Below, one piece after another: positions 63,878 through 64,000 of a stretch of 64,000 nucleotides of DNA. The stretch's first letter is position 1. Each line of letters starts with the position of its first letter. The position numbers and the translations under genes were made by a program. The DNA lies in the NCBI RefSeq assembly GCF_024599655.1, contig NZ_CP102247.1:4402001-4466000 (forward strand), given 5' to 3'. Below the pieces are notes generated by a model. It was not told the DNA's origin, did no database searches, and saw only the letters and a program-made list of their open reading frames with translations. This DNA comes from Enterobacter asburiae. GTDB lineage: Bacteria; Pseudomonadota; Gammaproteobacteria; Enterobacterales; Enterobacteriaceae.

Positions 63878-64000
63878 GTGATCAATCCAAATCCAAAACG
63901 TTCTGACGAGCCGGTATTCTGGGGCCTGTTCGGTGCTGGCGGCATGTGGAGTGCCATTATCGCGCCGGTTATCATCCTGCTGGTCGGCATTATGCTGCCG
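63878..64000 (+). CDS. frdD: Fumarate reductase membrane anchor subunit D, cut by the window edge
   Basis: Only the first 41 codons are present, starting with GTG at 63878 (AAGGAG upstream). VINPNPKRSDEPVFWGLFGAG and the start of the first helix match E. coli FrdD. The remainder lies beyond position 64000. Confidence 0.97.
   Translation, partial: MINPNPKRSDEPVFWGLFGAGGMWSAIIAPVIILLVGIMLP

Overview
The window is a chromosomal segment of an enterobacterium close to Enterobacter, Lelliottia or Leclercia. Most proteins match their Escherichia coli K-12 counterparts almost residue for residue in length and key motifs. Gene order follows the E. coli 94-95 min region in inverted orientation: frd, epmA, yjeM, mscM-psd, rsgA, orn, glyVXY, queG, nnr-tsaE-amiB-mutL-miaA-hfq-hflXKC, yjeT, purA, nsrR-rnr-rlmB, aidB, yjfN, bsmA, yjfP, ula, yjfY, rpsF-priB-rpsR-rplI, ytfB, fklB, cycA, ytfE, ytfF. 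The species is inferred from synteny and protein similarity only.

Left end (1 to about 9.3 kb): an accessory lipid/polyketide-type island. A GlxA-family regulator (8291-9334) diverges from a four-gene minus-strand operon. The operon encodes a FabY-like beta-ketoacyl synthase, a small four-helix membrane protein, a heme-oxygenase-like (probably di-iron) oxidase, and a large FAAL-ACP-KS-AT-ACP polyketide synthase cut by the window edge. I know no product for this set; it is the strongest candidate for an undescribed system. Next come an AraC regulator, the transporter ytfF, a Tsr-like chemoreceptor with a sigma-28 promoter, ytfE with an NsrR operator, cycA, fklB, ytfB and a second EamA transporter.

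Middle (18-34 kb): the ribosomal operon rpsF-priB-rpsR-rplI with a strong promoter and an S6:S18-type leader hairpin. Then the complete L-ascorbate system: ulaABC phosphotransferase, ulaG lactonase, ulaDEF decarboxylase and epimerases, and the UlaR repressor, with four operator-like sites between ulaA and ulaG. Small YhcN/DUF1471 proteins (YjfY, BsmA, YjfN) flank the ula genes. A Cache-type chemoreceptor, aidB and an MFS symporter follow; the E. coli yjfI-yjfC genes are missing here.

Right part (34-64 kb): core housekeeping genes for RNA decay and modification (rlmB, rnr, orn, miaA, hfq, hflX, queG), nitric-oxide sensing (nsrR), membrane protease control (hflKC), mismatch repair (mutL), cell-wall splitting (amiB), three tandem tRNA-Gly(GCC) genes beside a datA-like cluster of DnaA boxes, ribosome assembly (rsgA), phospholipid synthesis (psd), the mechanosensitive channel mscM, EF-P modification (epmA), and the anaerobic fumarate reductase operon frdABCD with an FNR-type promoter; frdD is cut by the right edge.

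Regulatory links inside the window: NsrR (37.4 kb) should act on ytfE (13.2 kb), and UlaR (26.5 kb) on both ula operons. REP/BIME elements and a second hairpin repeat of the CCTCTCCCC...GGGGAGAGG type mark many 3' gene ends.
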